Positions 41,464 to 50,492 are shown, counted from the first letter of the stretch. The stretch is 64,000 bases of DNA from Streptomyces qinzhouensis (GCF_007856155.1 NZ_CP042266.1:3720001-3784000); one strand, 5' to 3'. The notes: generated from the letters alone by a model not told the origin. Made by a program: numbers and translations.

Positions 41464-42560
41464 CGGGGCTGCCCCTTCGTGGCCTGGGCCGGGTCGGCGG
41501 CCGGTGCCGGGCCGGTAGCGGGCCCGGTGGGGCCGGTGGGGCCGGCGGCGGGTGCGGTGACGGGTGCGTGGGAGCGCGCGGCGGGCGGCAGGCCGGCCGG
41601 GGGCGCGTCGGCGGTGTCGTCGGCGCCCGTGCCGAAGACCTCCGCTATGTGGTGGCGGCGCTGTTCCATCCGTACGAGACCGAGGCCGAGCGCCGCGACG
41701 GTGTCGCGGACGATGTCGTACGTCTCCTCGCCCTCCGCCTCCATGAGGAGGATATGGCCGGCGCCGGGCAGGCCCTCCTCCGTCCGGTCGTGGAGGGTGA
41801 CCCCGGCGGTGACCAGGCGTTCCCTCAGGGCCGCGGTGCCGTTCGGGTAGGTGTCGGAGTCGGTGACCTCGACGGCGAGGGTGGTGGTGGCCTGAGTGAA
41901 GTCGCTGGTGGAGCTGGAGCGCAGCAGGGAGCCGCCGTCGATGACGACGACGTGGTCACAGGTGCGTTCGAGTTCGCCGAGGAGGTGGGAGGTGACCAGG
42001 ACGGAGATGCCGAAGTCCGTGTACACCCGTCGGATCAGACCGAGCATCTCGTCCCGGCCGACCGGGTCGAGGCCGTTGGTCGGTTCGTCGAGAAGGACCA
42101 GTTTGGGGTCGTGGACCAGCGCCTGGGCGAGCTTGACGCGCTGCTTCATACCGGTCGAGTAGCCGCCGATGGGGCGGTACCGCTCCTCGTAGAGGCCGAC
42201 GTGGCGCAGGGTGTCGGCGGTGCGCTCACGGGCGGCGGCGGGTGGGAGCCCGGACATGCGTGCCATATGGACGACGAACTCGGTGGCGGAGACGTCGGGC
42301 GGCAGGCAGTCGTGCTCGGGCATGTAGCCGACCTGCTCACGGATCGCACTGCCGTGAGTGGCGACGTCGAAGCCGAGCACGGAGGCCCGGCCCTCGGTGG
42401 CGGGGGAGAGCCCCAGCAGGATTTTGATCATCGTGGACTTACCGGCCCCGTTGGCGCCCACCAGTCCGGTCACACCCGGTCCGATGTCCAAGGAGAGCCG
42501 GTCTAGAGCGGTCACCCGGGGGAACCGCTTACTGAGGCCTTCTAGGGCAATCACATTCAC
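41460..42560 (-). CDS. ABC transporter ATP-binding protein (first module)
   Basis: 366 residues. Walker A LVGANGAGKST, Q-loop VGYMPEHDC, signature YSTGMKQRVKLA, Walker B LVLLDEPTNGLD, H-loop LVTSHLLGEL. The last ~60 residues are a Pro/Ala/Gly-rich low-complexity tail beyond the usual accessory domain. GTG at 42560 (VNVIALEGLSKRF) is chosen for homology; GTG 42554 is an alternative and the ribosome site is weak. It is first in the four-gene transporter operon. Its promoter must lie in the region containing the 10-bp repeat array. Confidence 0.87.
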   Translation of the reverse strand: MNVIALEGLSKRFPRVTALDRLSLDIGPGVTGLVGANGAGKSTMIKILLGLSPATEGRASVLGFDVATHGSAIREQVGYMPEHDCLPPDVSATEFVVHMARMSGLPPAAARERTADTLRHVGLYEERYRPIGGYSTGMKQRVKLAQALVHDPKLVLLDEPTNGLDPVGRDEMLGLIRRVYTDFGISVLVTSHLLGELERTCDHVVVIDGGSLLRSSSTSDFTQATTTLAVEVTDSDTYPNGTAALRERLVTAGVTLHDRTEEGLPGAGHILLMEAEGEETYDIVRDTVAALGLGLVRMEQRRHHIAEVFGTGADDTADAPPAGLPPAARSHAPVTAPAAGPTGPTGPATGPAPAADPAQATKGQPR

Positions 42561-43082
42561 GGGACGACCGTAGTGGTCCGTGGCGCCGGGGACGTCAGAC
42601 CTGGCGGTCGGATCCATCTCCGACTCCAGGTGGACCGGACCCTGGGTTTCCCTACGAAAGTGAGCAGCGCGGCGGGCCGTTTGTCGTCCGATCGGCGACG
42701 GTACCGGTACGACCGGAGGAGCAGGAGCCTGCCGGGCGCCGCCGGACGTCGCCGGACGTCGCCGGACGTCGCCGGACGTCGCCGGACGTCGCCGGACGTC
42801 GCCGGACGTCGCCGGACGTCGCCGGACGTCGCCGGACGTCGCCGGACGGAGCTTTCCGGTGCCGTGGTGGTCCGGGGCCACCCGCGGTCGCGGTCGCGGG
42901 GTCGCGGTCCCGGCCCGGGGCCGTCGCCCGGAGTTTTCCACAGGCCGTGCACGGGCCTTGACGCCGCCGTCGGGCATTGTCACATTCGTCAGTGTCACAT
43001 TACGAGTACGCAGCGCGACGGCGTACGCACGGACGGGCGACGGGCAGGGCGGAGCGGTACGGAGTGCAGGGGAGGCACGGAT
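42561..43082. other. Divergent promoter region with a 10-bp repeat array
   Basis: 522 bp between the ABC operon (minus) and the EphD-like gene (plus). The repeat array occupies 42741-42848. Near 42980-43010 the sequence is less GC-rich (gtcacattcgtcagtgtcacattacg, with GTCACATT twice) and may hold the EphD-like promoter. No gene is supported. Confidence 0.6.
42741..42848. repeat. 10-bp tandem repeat array, ten identical copies
   Basis: Ten exact copies of gccggacgtc (42741-42840) plus a partial eleventh (gccggacg). Each unit contains the palindrome gacgtc, spaced one helical turn apart. The lack of any divergence suggests recent expansion, selection or both. Confidence 0.95.
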
Positions 43083-44909
43083 ATGAGTGCGGGTGACCTG
43101 AGTGGTGCGGCGGCGGGCGGCCCGGGAGTGCCCGGGGCGCGGGAGCGCCGGATTCGGACGGGCGGCGTCGAGCTGTGCGTGGCCGAACTGGGCGATGCGG
43201 ACCGTCCGACGGTCGTCCTCGTCCACGGCTATCCCGACAGCAAGGAGGTGTGGTCCGAGGTCGCCGGCCGGCTTGCGGCTGAGCACGGACTCCATGTGGT
43301 GCTGTACGACGTGCGGGGGCACGGGCGGTCAACGGCGCCCCGGCCGCTGCGCGGCGGTTTCACTCTGGAGAAACTGACGGACGACTTCCTCGCGGTCGTG
43401 GACGCGGTGAGCCCGGACCGGCCGGTGCATGTCGTCGGCCATGACTGGGGGTCGGTCCAGGCATGGGAGTTCGTCACCGTGCCGCGTACGGAGGGCAGGA
43501 TCGCCTCCTTCACCTCGATGTCCGGACCGTCGCTCGACCATCTGGGCCACTGGATCAAGCGGCGGGCCACCCGGCCCACCCCGCGCGGCCTCGCCCAGCT
43601 GCTGGGCCAGGGAGCACGCTCCTGGTACATCTACGCGCTGCACACTCCCGCCCTGCCCGAACTGGCCTGGCGCGGGCCGCTGGGCCGGGCCTGGCCGAGG
43701 CTGCTGGCCCACAGCAAGGGGGTGCCCTCGACGGACTATCCGACGTCCTCGCTCCCCGAGGACGCGGCGCACGGCGCGTGGCTGTACCGGGACAATGTGC
43801 GCGCCCGGCTGGCCCGGCCGCGGCCGGACGCCTATGCGCACTGCCCGGTCCAGCTCATCACGGCGACCGAGGACGTCTTTCTCTCCGAGCGGCTCAACGA
43901 CGATCTCGCCGAGTGGGTGCCGCGGCTGACTCGCCGTGCCGTGGCGGCCAAGCACTGGATGCCGCGCACCCGGCCCGATCAGTTGTCGTCGTGGATCGCC
44001 GGTTTCGCGCTGGCCCTCGAGGACGGCTCCGGCCGCGAGGACGGCACCTCGGTGGTCGGGCCGGCCACCGCCACCGGCCCGTATGCCGAACGGTTCGGGG
44101 GCCGGCTGGTGCTGGTCACGGGGGCGGCGAGCGGTATTGGACGGGCGACGGCATTCGCCTTCGCGGCGGCGGGGGCGCGGGTGGTGGCCGTCGACCGGGA
44201 CGCCGAGGGCGCGGCGCGGACCGCGGAACTGGCCCGGCTGACCGGGGCGCCCGAGGCCTGGGCCGAACCGGTCGACGTCTCCGACGAGGAGGCGATGGAG
44301 AAGCTGGCGGCCAAGGTAGCCGACGAGTACGGCGTGGTCGACGTCCTGGTCAACAACGCCGGGATCGGAATGTCCGGCCCCTTCCTGGAGACATCGTCCG
44401 ACGACTGGCGGCAGGTCCTCGGCGTCAATGTGTGGGGGGTGATTCACGGCTGTCGGCTCTTCGGGCGGCAGATGGCCGACCGGGGCCAGGGCGGTCATAT
44501 CGTCAATATCGCTTCGGCCGCCGCCTATCAGCCCTCCAAGTCCCTGCCCGCCTACGGGACGTCCAAGGCGGCGGTGCTGATGCTGAGCCAGAGCCTCCGG
44601 GCCGAACTGGCGGGCCGGGGGATCGGGGTGTCGGCGATCTGCCCGGGCTTCGTCAACACCAACATCACGTCCACAAGCCGCTTCACCGGGGTCGACGCGG
44701 CCGAGGAGCGGCGCAGGCAGCACAGGGCCACCCGGCTCTACGGGCTGCGGAACTATCCGCCGGAGAAGGTCGCCGACGCGATCCTTCGCGCGGTGGTGCG
44801 CAACAGCGCGGTGGTACCGGTGACGCCCGAGGCGCGCGGAGCCCTGCTGCTGTCCCGGTTCGCACCGAAGGCCTTGCGCGGTATGGCGCGCGTGGAACCG
44901 CCGCTGTGA
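43083..44909 (+). CDS. EphD-like fusion: epoxide-hydrolase-type alpha/beta hydrolase plus short-chain dehydrogenase
   Basis: A 608-residue two-domain enzyme. The hydrolase (~20-320) has the oxyanion turn HGYP (~49) and nucleophile elbow GHDWGS with Asp121, the acid of epoxide hydrolases and haloalkane dehalogenases, not the Ser of lipases. The SDR domain (~335-600) has cofactor motif TGAASGIG, VNNAGIG, catalytic Ser in NIASAAAY and the YGTSK Tyr-Lys pair (~490). The same architecture is found in mycobacterial EphD, linked to lipid (mycolate) modification. Streptomyces has no mycolates, so the substrate is another epoxide or hydroxylated lipid. ATG at 43083 follows GGGGAGG with 7-base spacing. 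A MerR gene follows in the same direction. Confidence 0.9.
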   Translation: MSAGDLSGAAAGGPGVPGARERRIRTGGVELCVAELGDADRPTVVLVHGYPDSKEVWSEVAGRLAAEHGLHVVLYDVRGHGRSTAPRPLRGGFTLEKLTDDFLAVVDAVSPDRPVHVVGHDWGSVQAWEFVTVPRTEGRIASFTSMSGPSLDHLGHWIKRRATRPTPRGLAQLLGQGARSWYIYALHTPALPELAWRGPLGRAWPRLLAHSKGVPSTDYPTSSLPEDAAHGAWLYRDNVRARLARPRPDAYAHCPVQLITATEDVFLSERLNDDLAEWVPRLTRRAVAAKHWMPRTRPDQLSSWIAGFALALEDGSGREDGTSVVGPATATGPYAERFGGRLVLVTGAASGIGRATAFAFAAAGARVVAVDRDAEGAARTAELARLTGAPEAWAEPVDVSDEEAMEKLAAKVADEYGVVDVLVNNAGIGMSGPFLETSSDDWRQVLGVNVWGVIHGCRLFGRQMADRGQGGHIVNIASAAAYQPSKSLPAYGTSKAAVLMLSQSLRAELAGRGIGVSAICPGFVNTNITSTSRFTGVDAAEERRRQHRATRLYGLRNYPPEKVADAILRAVVRNSAVVPVTPEARGALLLSRFAPKALRGMARVEPPL

Positions 44910-44974
44910 GGGGCAGCGGGACAGGGCGGTAAGGCCGGAGGAACACGAGGACGGCGGGGAAGGAAGGGGGCACC

Positions 44975-45898
44975 ATGTCCGAACAGTCGGTCGCGGAGTA
45001 CCGAATCGAGGATCTGGCGCATCTGAGCGGTGCCACCGTCCGGACGATCCGGGCCTATCAGGACCGTGGTCTGCTGCCGAAACCGGAGCGGCGGGGCAGG
45101 TCCAATGTGTACGGCGCCGCTCATCTCACCAGGCTCCGGCAGATCGCCGATCTTCTCGACCGCGGCTACACCCTCGCCTCGATCAAGGAGCTGCTGGAGG
45201 CCTGGGACACCGGGCGGGGGCTGGGCGGGGTCCTCGGACTGGTCGCCGAAGTGCAGGGGCCGTGGACCGACGAGGAGGCGGCCCGGATCACCCGTGCGGA
45301 ACTGGTGGCGGCCTTCGGGGGCGTTCCCGACGAGAGGGCGGTGGCGGAGGCCGTCGAGCTGGGGGTGCTGGAGCCGATACCAGGCCGCGATGACGAGTTC
45401 CTGGTGCCCAGCCCTCAGGAGCTCGCGGTCGCGGTCGAGTTGTCCGCCGCCGGAGTACCACTGCCGGCAATCTCAGGTCATCTGAGGGAGCTTCGCGGAC
45501 AAGTCGAACATATTGCCGCCCGTTTCCTGGAGTTCACGACCGAGCATGTCTTCGGCCGCTATCTCGGGCAGCGGCCACCGACGGACGCGGCCGCCGCCGA
45601 AGCCGCCGCGCTGGTCCGGCGTCTGCGGCCGCTCGCGCAACAGACCGTCGACGCCGAACTTGCCCGCGCCATGCGGACTTTCGCGACCCGGCATCTCCAC
45701 CGCCATCTGACGGAGGACACAGCGGCTGATACGGCCTCGGAGCAGCGTCCTGTGGTGCTGCCCGTCGATACGATCCGGGCCGTACAGAACCTGGTTGGCC
45801 GGGAGAACACCGCGGCTTTCATCGCCGCAGCAACGGAACGGGAGGTGCAGGCGAGGGTATTGGACGCGTTGGCACCAAGACCACAGGGGTCCCGATGA
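44975..45898 (+). CDS. MerR-family transcriptional regulator
   Basis: 307 residues. The winged-helix DNA-binding part (~8-80) starts YRIEDLAHLSGATVRTIRAY and has the MerR wing RRGRSNVYGAAHLTRLRQIADL. A dimerisation helix (YTLASIKELLEAWDTG) follows. A long effector domain (~110-300) is helical, without Cys metal ligands or a GyrI-like motif that I can recognise. ATG at 44975 follows AAGGAAGGGGG. The gene lies 65 bp after the EphD-like gene and may be co-transcribed and regulate it. Confidence 0.88.
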   Translation: MSEQSVAEYRIEDLAHLSGATVRTIRAYQDRGLLPKPERRGRSNVYGAAHLTRLRQIADLLDRGYTLASIKELLEAWDTGRGLGGVLGLVAEVQGPWTDEEAARITRAELVAAFGGVPDERAVAEAVELGVLEPIPGRDDEFLVPSPQELAVAVELSAAGVPLPAISGHLRELRGQVEHIAARFLEFTTEHVFGRYLGQRPPTDAAAAEAAALVRRLRPLAQQTVDAELARAMRTFATRHLHRHLTEDTAADTASEQRPVVLPVDTIRAVQNLVGRENTAAFIAAATEREVQARVLDALAPRPQGSR

Positions 45899-45928
45899 CT
45901 TCGCCAAGCGCCCTAAAGTTCGGCCTAG

Positions 45929-45982
45929 TTGTCCACAGAATCGCCAATTCCCTTGTGGATAACTCATGTTCGCTGTGGATCA
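45929..45982. other. Second cluster of DnaA boxes
   Basis: Perfect Streptomyces-type TTGTCCACA at 45929-45937, perfect TGTGGATAA at 45954-45962, and TGTGGATCA (one mismatch) at 45974-45982. The last two are 20 bp apart, i.e. two helical turns. The cluster lies 61 bp upstream of the KptA start, in a short intergenic region. Confidence 0.65.
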
Positions 45983-46042
45983 AACCTGGAAGTACTCACT
46001 ATTTCGGTGGCGTCGCCCACAGGAACGGATCACCCTGGGCCC

Positions 46043-46720
46043 ATGAACAGGAAGAGCGACAAAAAGATCATTACGGATATCGAATCCGCCGGCAGCCGAC
46101 CGGGCCGCGGGCAGCCGGGCCACGGGCAGCAGGATGATGGACTGTTTGATGACAGACGGACCGTACGAGTATCGAAGTATCTGTCGAAGCACCTCCGCCA
46201 CCAGCCGCAACGCCTCGGCATCACCCTGGACGCCCAGGGCTGGGTCGGCGTCGAGACGCTGCTGACGGCGCTCGCCGAGCACCGGATGCCCCTCACCCGG
46301 GCCGAGCTGGAGCATGTCGTCGCCGTCAACGACAAACGCCGTTTCACCATCGACGGCGACCGCATCCGGGCCAATCAGGGCCACACGGTCGCGGTGGACC
46401 TCGGCCTGCCGTCCGCCACCCCACCCGCGTACCTCTACCACGGCACCGTCGCGGCCCGGCTCGCCGCCATCCGAGCGGAGGGCCTGCGGCCCATGGCCCG
46501 CCACCATGTCCATCTCTCCCCCGACCGGGAGACGGCGACCCGTGTCGGCGCCCGTCGCGGCCGTCCGGTGGTGCTGTCGGTCGACGCGGCGGCGATGCAC
46601 CGGGCCGGCCATACCTTCCGGGTCAGCGCGAACGGCGTCTGGCTGGCGGACGCGGTCCCTCCGGCGTTTCTCCGCTTCCCGGGGCCGACGGGCCGGGACA
46701 GCGGGCCCGCGCGGAGCTGA
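46043..46720 (+). CDS. kptA: RNA 2'-phosphotransferase (Tpt1/KptA family)
   Basis: 225 residues. The first ~38 are a charged, Gln/Gly-rich tail; the family domain starts RVSKYLSKHLRHQPQRLGI (with the conserved Arg-His of LRH), GWVGVETLL, then KRRFTIDGDRIRANQGH. The ADP-ribosyltransferase-like half has YLYHGT, MARHHVHLSP, GRRGRPVVLSV-like strands and SANGVWLADAVP. Tpt1/KptA transfers an internal RNA 2'-phosphate to NAD+ in two steps. Fungi need it for tRNA splicing, while the bacterial role is unsettled. ATG at 46043 has a weak ribosome site; extension upstream would run through the DnaA boxes and is unlikely. Confidence 0.9.
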   Translation: MNRKSDKKIITDIESAGSRPGRGQPGHGQQDDGLFDDRRTVRVSKYLSKHLRHQPQRLGITLDAQGWVGVETLLTALAEHRMPLTRAELEHVVAVNDKRRFTIDGDRIRANQGHTVAVDLGLPSATPPAYLYHGTVAARLAAIRAEGLRPMARHHVHLSPDRETATRVGARRGRPVVLSVDAAAMHRAGHTFRVSANGVWLADAVPPAFLRFPGPTGRDSGPARS

Positions 46721-47057
46721 ACCGCCCCACTTCACCCATCGCACGCTGACCTGCGGAAACGCGGCAGGATCCAGGAAGGGCCGACGTGAGTGCTCAGATC
46801 GGCTCGACGGCGATGCGAGGGTGACACAGGCGGCGCGGGTCATCCGTGTCGCTCGTGATAACAGTGACGTCGCCGTGCTCACCGTGAGCCGTGGCCGTGA
46901 GCATCGCGGCGATGGCGTACTTGTGACCGTGCAGGCTTTCCGCGGCGCTCCGTGATGACTATCGCCGGTCGGCGATGAGCCTGCCGAGGCCCGCGCGGGG
47001 TGCGAGGGACCGCCTCAACCGTCCATGACGGCAGGAAGCCCGCGTATCGTCGGTGAA
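46721..47057. other. Intergenic region containing a PIN-domain remnant
   Basis: Between kptA and the LLM oxidoreductase. Apart from the minus-strand remnant at 46794-46958, it holds a TATCGT hexamer at 47045-47050, the likely -10 of the oxidoreductase gene. Confidence 0.5.
46794..46958 (-). pseudogene. Remnant of a PIN-domain (VapC-type) nuclease gene
   Basis: On the minus strand, after an in-frame TAG at 46961-46959, the frame reads SLHGHKYAIAAMLTATAHG, then VTVITSDTDDPRRLC and IAVEPI before TGA at 46796-46794. HGHKYAI followed by VT(V/I)LTSD and DD--LC is the C-terminal pattern I know from actinobacterial PIN-domain proteins. The N-terminal two thirds with the first catalytic Asp are absent, and no antitoxin was found. 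It looks like a decayed toxin-antitoxin relic. The alternative is a chance open frame antisense to nothing. Confidence 0.5.
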
Positions 47058-47951
47058 ATGCGTCTGAGCACCGTGATCCTTCCCGTCCACCGGTGGAGCG
47101 AAGGGCAGAAGATCTGGCAGCAGGCCGAAGACCTCGGCTTTCACACCGCGTACACCTACGACCATCTGACCTGGCGCACCTTCCGCGACGGCCCGTGGTT
47201 CGGCGCCCTGCCCACCCTGACCGCCGCCGCGTCGGTCACCGGGCGCATCCGGCTCGGCACTCTCGTGACCTCCCCGAACTTCCGGCACCCGGTCCCCCTC
47301 GCCAAGGAGCTGATGGCCCTCGACGACATCAGCGGCGGCCGGTTCACCCTCGGGATCGGGGCGGGCGGCGATGGTTTCGACGCCACCGCGCTGGGCCAGG
47401 AACCATGGACGCCCCGGGAGCGCGCCGACCGGTTCGCGGAGTTCGTACCGCTGCTGGACCGGCTGCTCACCGAGGAAGCCGTCAGCCATGAGGGCACCCA
47501 CTACTCGGCCCGCGAGGCACGGGCCGTCCCCGGCTGCGTCCAGCGTCCGCGGCTGCCGTTCGCCGTCGCCGCGGCCGGGCCGCGCGGTATGCGGCTCGCC
47601 GCCCGCCACGGTCAGGCCTGGGTGACCACGGGCGACCCGAAGATCGCCCGGACGGGGACCCCGGAGCAGTCCCGTACGGCGATCGGCGCACAGATCCGGC
47701 GGCTGGAGGAGATCTGCGCGGAGACCGGCCGGGACGCCGCCGGGCTCGACCGGATCCTGCTGACCGGCTTCACCCCGGACGGCGGCACCCCCATGGAGTC
47801 CCTGGACGCGTTCGTCGACTTCGCGGGCGCCCACTTCGCCCTGGGCATCGACGAGATCGTGATCCACTCCCCGATCCCGGACTCGGAGTTCGCCGCGGAA
47901 CAGGCGGTCTACGAGAAGATCGCCGTGGACGCCCTGGCCCAGCTGCGCTGA
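47058..47951 (+). CDS. LLM-class F420-dependent oxidoreductase
   Basis: 297 residues with a luciferase-like TIM barrel: [69 protein letters not shown] and [19 protein letters not shown]. The SGGR/GIGAGG region is the usual flavin/F420 phosphate-binding part, and actinobacterial members mostly use F420. ATG 47058 is chosen over ATG 47025 because TATCGT at 47045-47050 ends 7 bases before it, indicating a leaderless mRNA. The substrate is unknown. Confidence 0.9.
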   Translation: MRLSTVILPVHRWSEGQKIWQQAEDLGFHTAYTYDHLTWRTFRDGPWFGALPTLTAAASVTGRIRLGTLVTSPNFRHPVPLAKELMALDDISGGRFTLGIGAGGDGFDATALGQEPWTPRERADRFAEFVPLLDRLLTEEAVSHEGTHYSAREARAVPGCVQRPRLPFAVAAAGPRGMRLAARHGQAWVTTGDPKIARTGTPEQSRTAIGAQIRRLEEICAETGRDAAGLDRILLTGFTPDGGTPMESLDAFVDFAGAHFALGIDEIVIHSPIPDSEFAAEQAVYEKIAVDALAQLR

Positions 47952-48109
47952 CGGCCCCCGGGGCCGTCCCGGAGCGCTGCCCGCCCCCGTACCACCACGG
48001 CGGGGGTGGTGGGCCCCTTCTGCCCCGGCACACCCTCTTGTGCCTGGCCGCCACCTCATCCGTGCCCTCGCTCGCACACTCGTGCGGCTCCGTACGGAAG
48101 AATGAATGG

Positions 48110-48967
48110 GTGACCCCTGCAACCGATCCCCGCGGCCCGTCCCCGGCCCTTCCGCCCAGGCTGATCGCCACGGATCTGGACGGCACCCTGCTGCACGACG
48201 ACAAGACGGTCTCGGAGCGGACCGTCGCCGCGCTCGCCGCCGCCGAGGACGCCGGGATCGAGGTCTTCTTCGTCACCGGCCGCCCCGCCCGCTGGATGGG
48301 GGTCGTCAGCGGCCATGTCCACGGCCACGGCCTGGCGATCTGCGCCAACGGCGCGGCCGTCGTCGATCTGCACTCCGGCGGCACCCTCCTCACCGTCCAT
48401 CCGCTGGAGCGCGCCACCGCCCTCGGCGTCGTACGGACCCTGAGCAGGATCGCGCCCGGCACCACCTTCGGAGTCGAGACCACCGGCGGTTTCCACCATG
48501 AACCGGCCTATCCGACGCTGTACGCGGACGAACCCGGGACCATCGTCGCCGCGGCCGAGAAGCTCCTCCACGACGAGGCCGTCGGCGGGGCACCCGTGAT
48601 GAAACTGCTCGCCCAGCACCCGGAGCTCGCACCGGACACCTTCCACGCACTGGCCCGGGAACACATCGGAGGCCTCGCTTCCGTCACCCGGTCCAGCGCC
48701 GGCGCGCTTCTGGAGATCAGCGGGCCGGGCGTGAGCAAGGCCAGCACACTCGCCCGGTGCTGCGCCGAACGCGGCATCTCCGCCGCGGAGGTCGTGGCCT
48801 TCGGGGACATGCCGAACGACGTGGAAATGCTCCGCTGGGCCGGAACGTCGTACGCGATGGGCAATGCCCACCCGGAGGTGATCGCCGCGGCGTCGGGGCG
48901 GACCGTCGCCAACAACGAGGACGGGGTCGCCGTCGTCATCGAGCGGATACTGCGCAAGCGGACCTGA
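48110..48967 (+). CDS. HAD-superfamily (Cof-type) phosphatase
   Basis: 285 residues. Motif [10 protein letters not shown], motif II FFVTGRP, motif III Lys in [11 protein letters not shown], motif [11 protein letters not shown] with a C2B cap between. GTG 48110 (VTPATDPRG) has GGAAGAA ~10 bases upstream; a frame extension to 48038 exists but is not family-like. It resembles the serS-coupled HAD protein in fold, but the caps and N-terminal tails differ. Its substrate is unknown. Confidence 0.88.
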   Translation: MTPATDPRGPSPALPPRLIATDLDGTLLHDDKTVSERTVAALAAAEDAGIEVFFVTGRPARWMGVVSGHVHGHGLAICANGAAVVDLHSGGTLLTVHPLERATALGVVRTLSRIAPGTTFGVETTGGFHHEPAYPTLYADEPGTIVAAAEKLLHDEAVGGAPVMKLLAQHPELAPDTFHALAREHIGGLASVTRSSAGALLEISGPGVSKASTLARCCAERGISAAEVVAFGDMPNDVEMLRWAGTSYAMGNAHPEVIAAASGRTVANNEDGVAVVIERILRKRT

Positions 48968-49041
48968 CCCGAACCGGAAGCGGAACCGGAAGCGAAACCG
49001 GAAGCGGGAGAGGGAGAAGGGGAACCTGATCGGGACCGGTC

Positions 49042-49068
49042 GGAACCTCAGGGGTACGCCCCGGTTCC
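49042..49068. terminator. Possible terminator between convergent genes
   Basis: ggaacc (49042-49047) and gggg (49051-49054) pair with cccc (49059-49062) and ggttcc (49063-49068), with a tca bulge. It lies between the HAD and M23 genes. A purine-rich repeat of gaaccggaagcg precedes it (48971-49010). Confidence 0.4.
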
Positions 49069-49088
49069 GGAGGGTGGCGCTCCGGACG

Positions 49089-50492
49089 TCAGCCCGGATC
49101 CGAACCGGAGGCGGATGCGGATGCGGATACCAGTGCCACCCCCCGCTCCCGCAGCCAGCCGGCCGGATCCACCCCTGACCCCAGGTACGGGGTGAGCCGC
49201 ACCTCGAAGTGCAGATGCGGCCCGGTCGAGTTGCCCGTCGACCCGGCGAGCCCGATCACCTGTCCCGTACGCACCCATTCGCGCCGCCCCACCGCCACCG
49301 CCGACAGATGCGCGTACTGCGTGTAGTAGCCGCCGGGATGCCGGACGACGATCTGGATGCCGAAGGCGCCGGCACAGGACACGGAGAGCACCCGGCCCGC
49401 TCCCACCGAACGGACGGGCGTGCCGATGTCGACGGCGAAGTCCTGGCCCGTATGGCGGTGAGCCCAGCGTTCACCGCCGCTGCCGAAGCTCGCGGACAGC
49501 TGGTACCGGTCGACCGGCGGCACCCAGGCCGGGCCGCCCGACGCACCGGGACCCGGTCCCGGCTCCGGACCCGCGGCGCCCCGGGCCGGACCCGCGCACG
49601 TCCCCGCCGCGGCCCGGGCCTCCGCCTCGTTCCCGAGCGCCCACCGCGCCGCCTCCAGTCTGCGCTCCAGCCCCTGCCTCACCCGGGCGAGCCGCGCGGT
49701 GCGCACGTCCAGGTCGTGCCGTGCCCGGCGGGCGCGCTCCTCGGCCGACGCCAGCTGTTCAGCCGCCGCCCCGGCCCGCGCGAGCAGCCGCTGAACCGCG
49801 GTCTCGGCCTGCCGGGCGGCCCGCCGTCCGCGCATCAGCTCGTCCGGATCGCGGGCGAGCAGCAGCCCGGCGGTGGCGGTGAGCTGTCCGCCGGTGCGGT
49901 ACTGGTCACGGGCGATCGCGCCCACGGCGTCGTGCAGAGAGGCGACTTCGGTACGGCGCCGGGCGAGCTGCTCCTGGAGCCGGGCCAGCGCCGCCCGCTG
50001 AACGCCCGCCGCGCGCCGGCTCCGCTCGTGCGCGGCGGTGATCTCCACCGCCGCCTCGAACAGCCGGGCCACCTCGGCGGACGTACTGGTGACGGCCGGT
50101 CCGTGGGACGGCTCCGGGCCGGCCGCGCCTGCCCGCGAACCGCCCCCGGGGGCCGCCGGGGCCGTGGAGTCTTCGGAGTGAGCGTGACCCGCGGCTTCGG
50201 GCCCGGACTGTTCGGGGTGTCCGGGGTGTCCGGTGAATCCGGTACGTTCCGGATCTCCCGGCTCCGGTCCGGCCCGGCCCTCCGCCCCCGGCCGCTCTCC
50301 CGGCGGGGGCGCGGCCATCTCCGCCGCCTCGCCGGAAACCACCGGGCTCCCGGCCGGTCCGGCCGTCGCCGCGGTTCCGCCCGCGCCGGCGGCCACCGCC
50401 GGGCCGGGCACCAGCAGCACGCACACCGCCATCACCAGAACGGACAGGGGCGACCGGCGGCTTCGGCACAGGCACATGTTCCGGATCGTCAC
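49089..50492 (-). CDS. Exported coiled-coil M23 metallopeptidase (LytM type)
   Basis: 467 residues. The signal/anchor is PLSVLVMAVCVLLVPGPAVA after MCLCRSRRS. A long Gly/Pro/Glu-rich linker (~40-150), a coiled coil of Ala/Arg/Glu heptads (~160-330) and the peptidase domain (~360-460) follow. Metal and catalytic residues are seen in HRHTGQDFAVD (HxxxD) and HLHFEVRL (HxH), with the GYYTQYAHLS and STGNSTGPHLHF signatures, so it should be catalytically competent. It is an EnvC/LytM-like architecture acting on peptidoglycan cross-links. GTG 50492 is chosen; an ATG at 50477 is possible. It follows the sensor kinase gene by 154 bp. Confidence 0.87.
   Translation of the reverse strand: MTIRNMCLCRSRRSPLSVLVMAVCVLLVPGPAVAAGAGGTAATAGPAGSPVVSGEAAEMAAPPPGERPGAEGRAGPEPGDPERTGFTGHPGHPEQSGPEAAGHAHSEDSTAPAAPGGGSRAGAAGPEPSHGPAVTSTSAEVARLFEAAVEITAAHERSRRAAGVQRAALARLQEQLARRRTEVASLHDAVGAIARDQYRTGGQLTATAGLLLARDPDELMRGRRAARQAETAVQRLLARAGAAAEQLASAEERARRARHDLDVRTARLARVRQGLERRLEAARWALGNEAEARAAAGTCAGPARGAAGPEPGPGPGASGGPAWVPPVDRYQLSASFGSGGERWAHRHTGQDFAVDIGTPVRSVGAGRVLSVSCAGAFGIQIVVRHPGGYYTQYAHLSAVAVGRREWVRTGQVIGLAGSTGNSTGPHLHFEVRLTPYLGSGVDPAGWLRERGVALVSASASASGSDPG

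Noticed and set aside
42741..42848. CRISPR-like array
   Set aside because: The 10-bp units are contiguous with no spacers and there are no cas genes.
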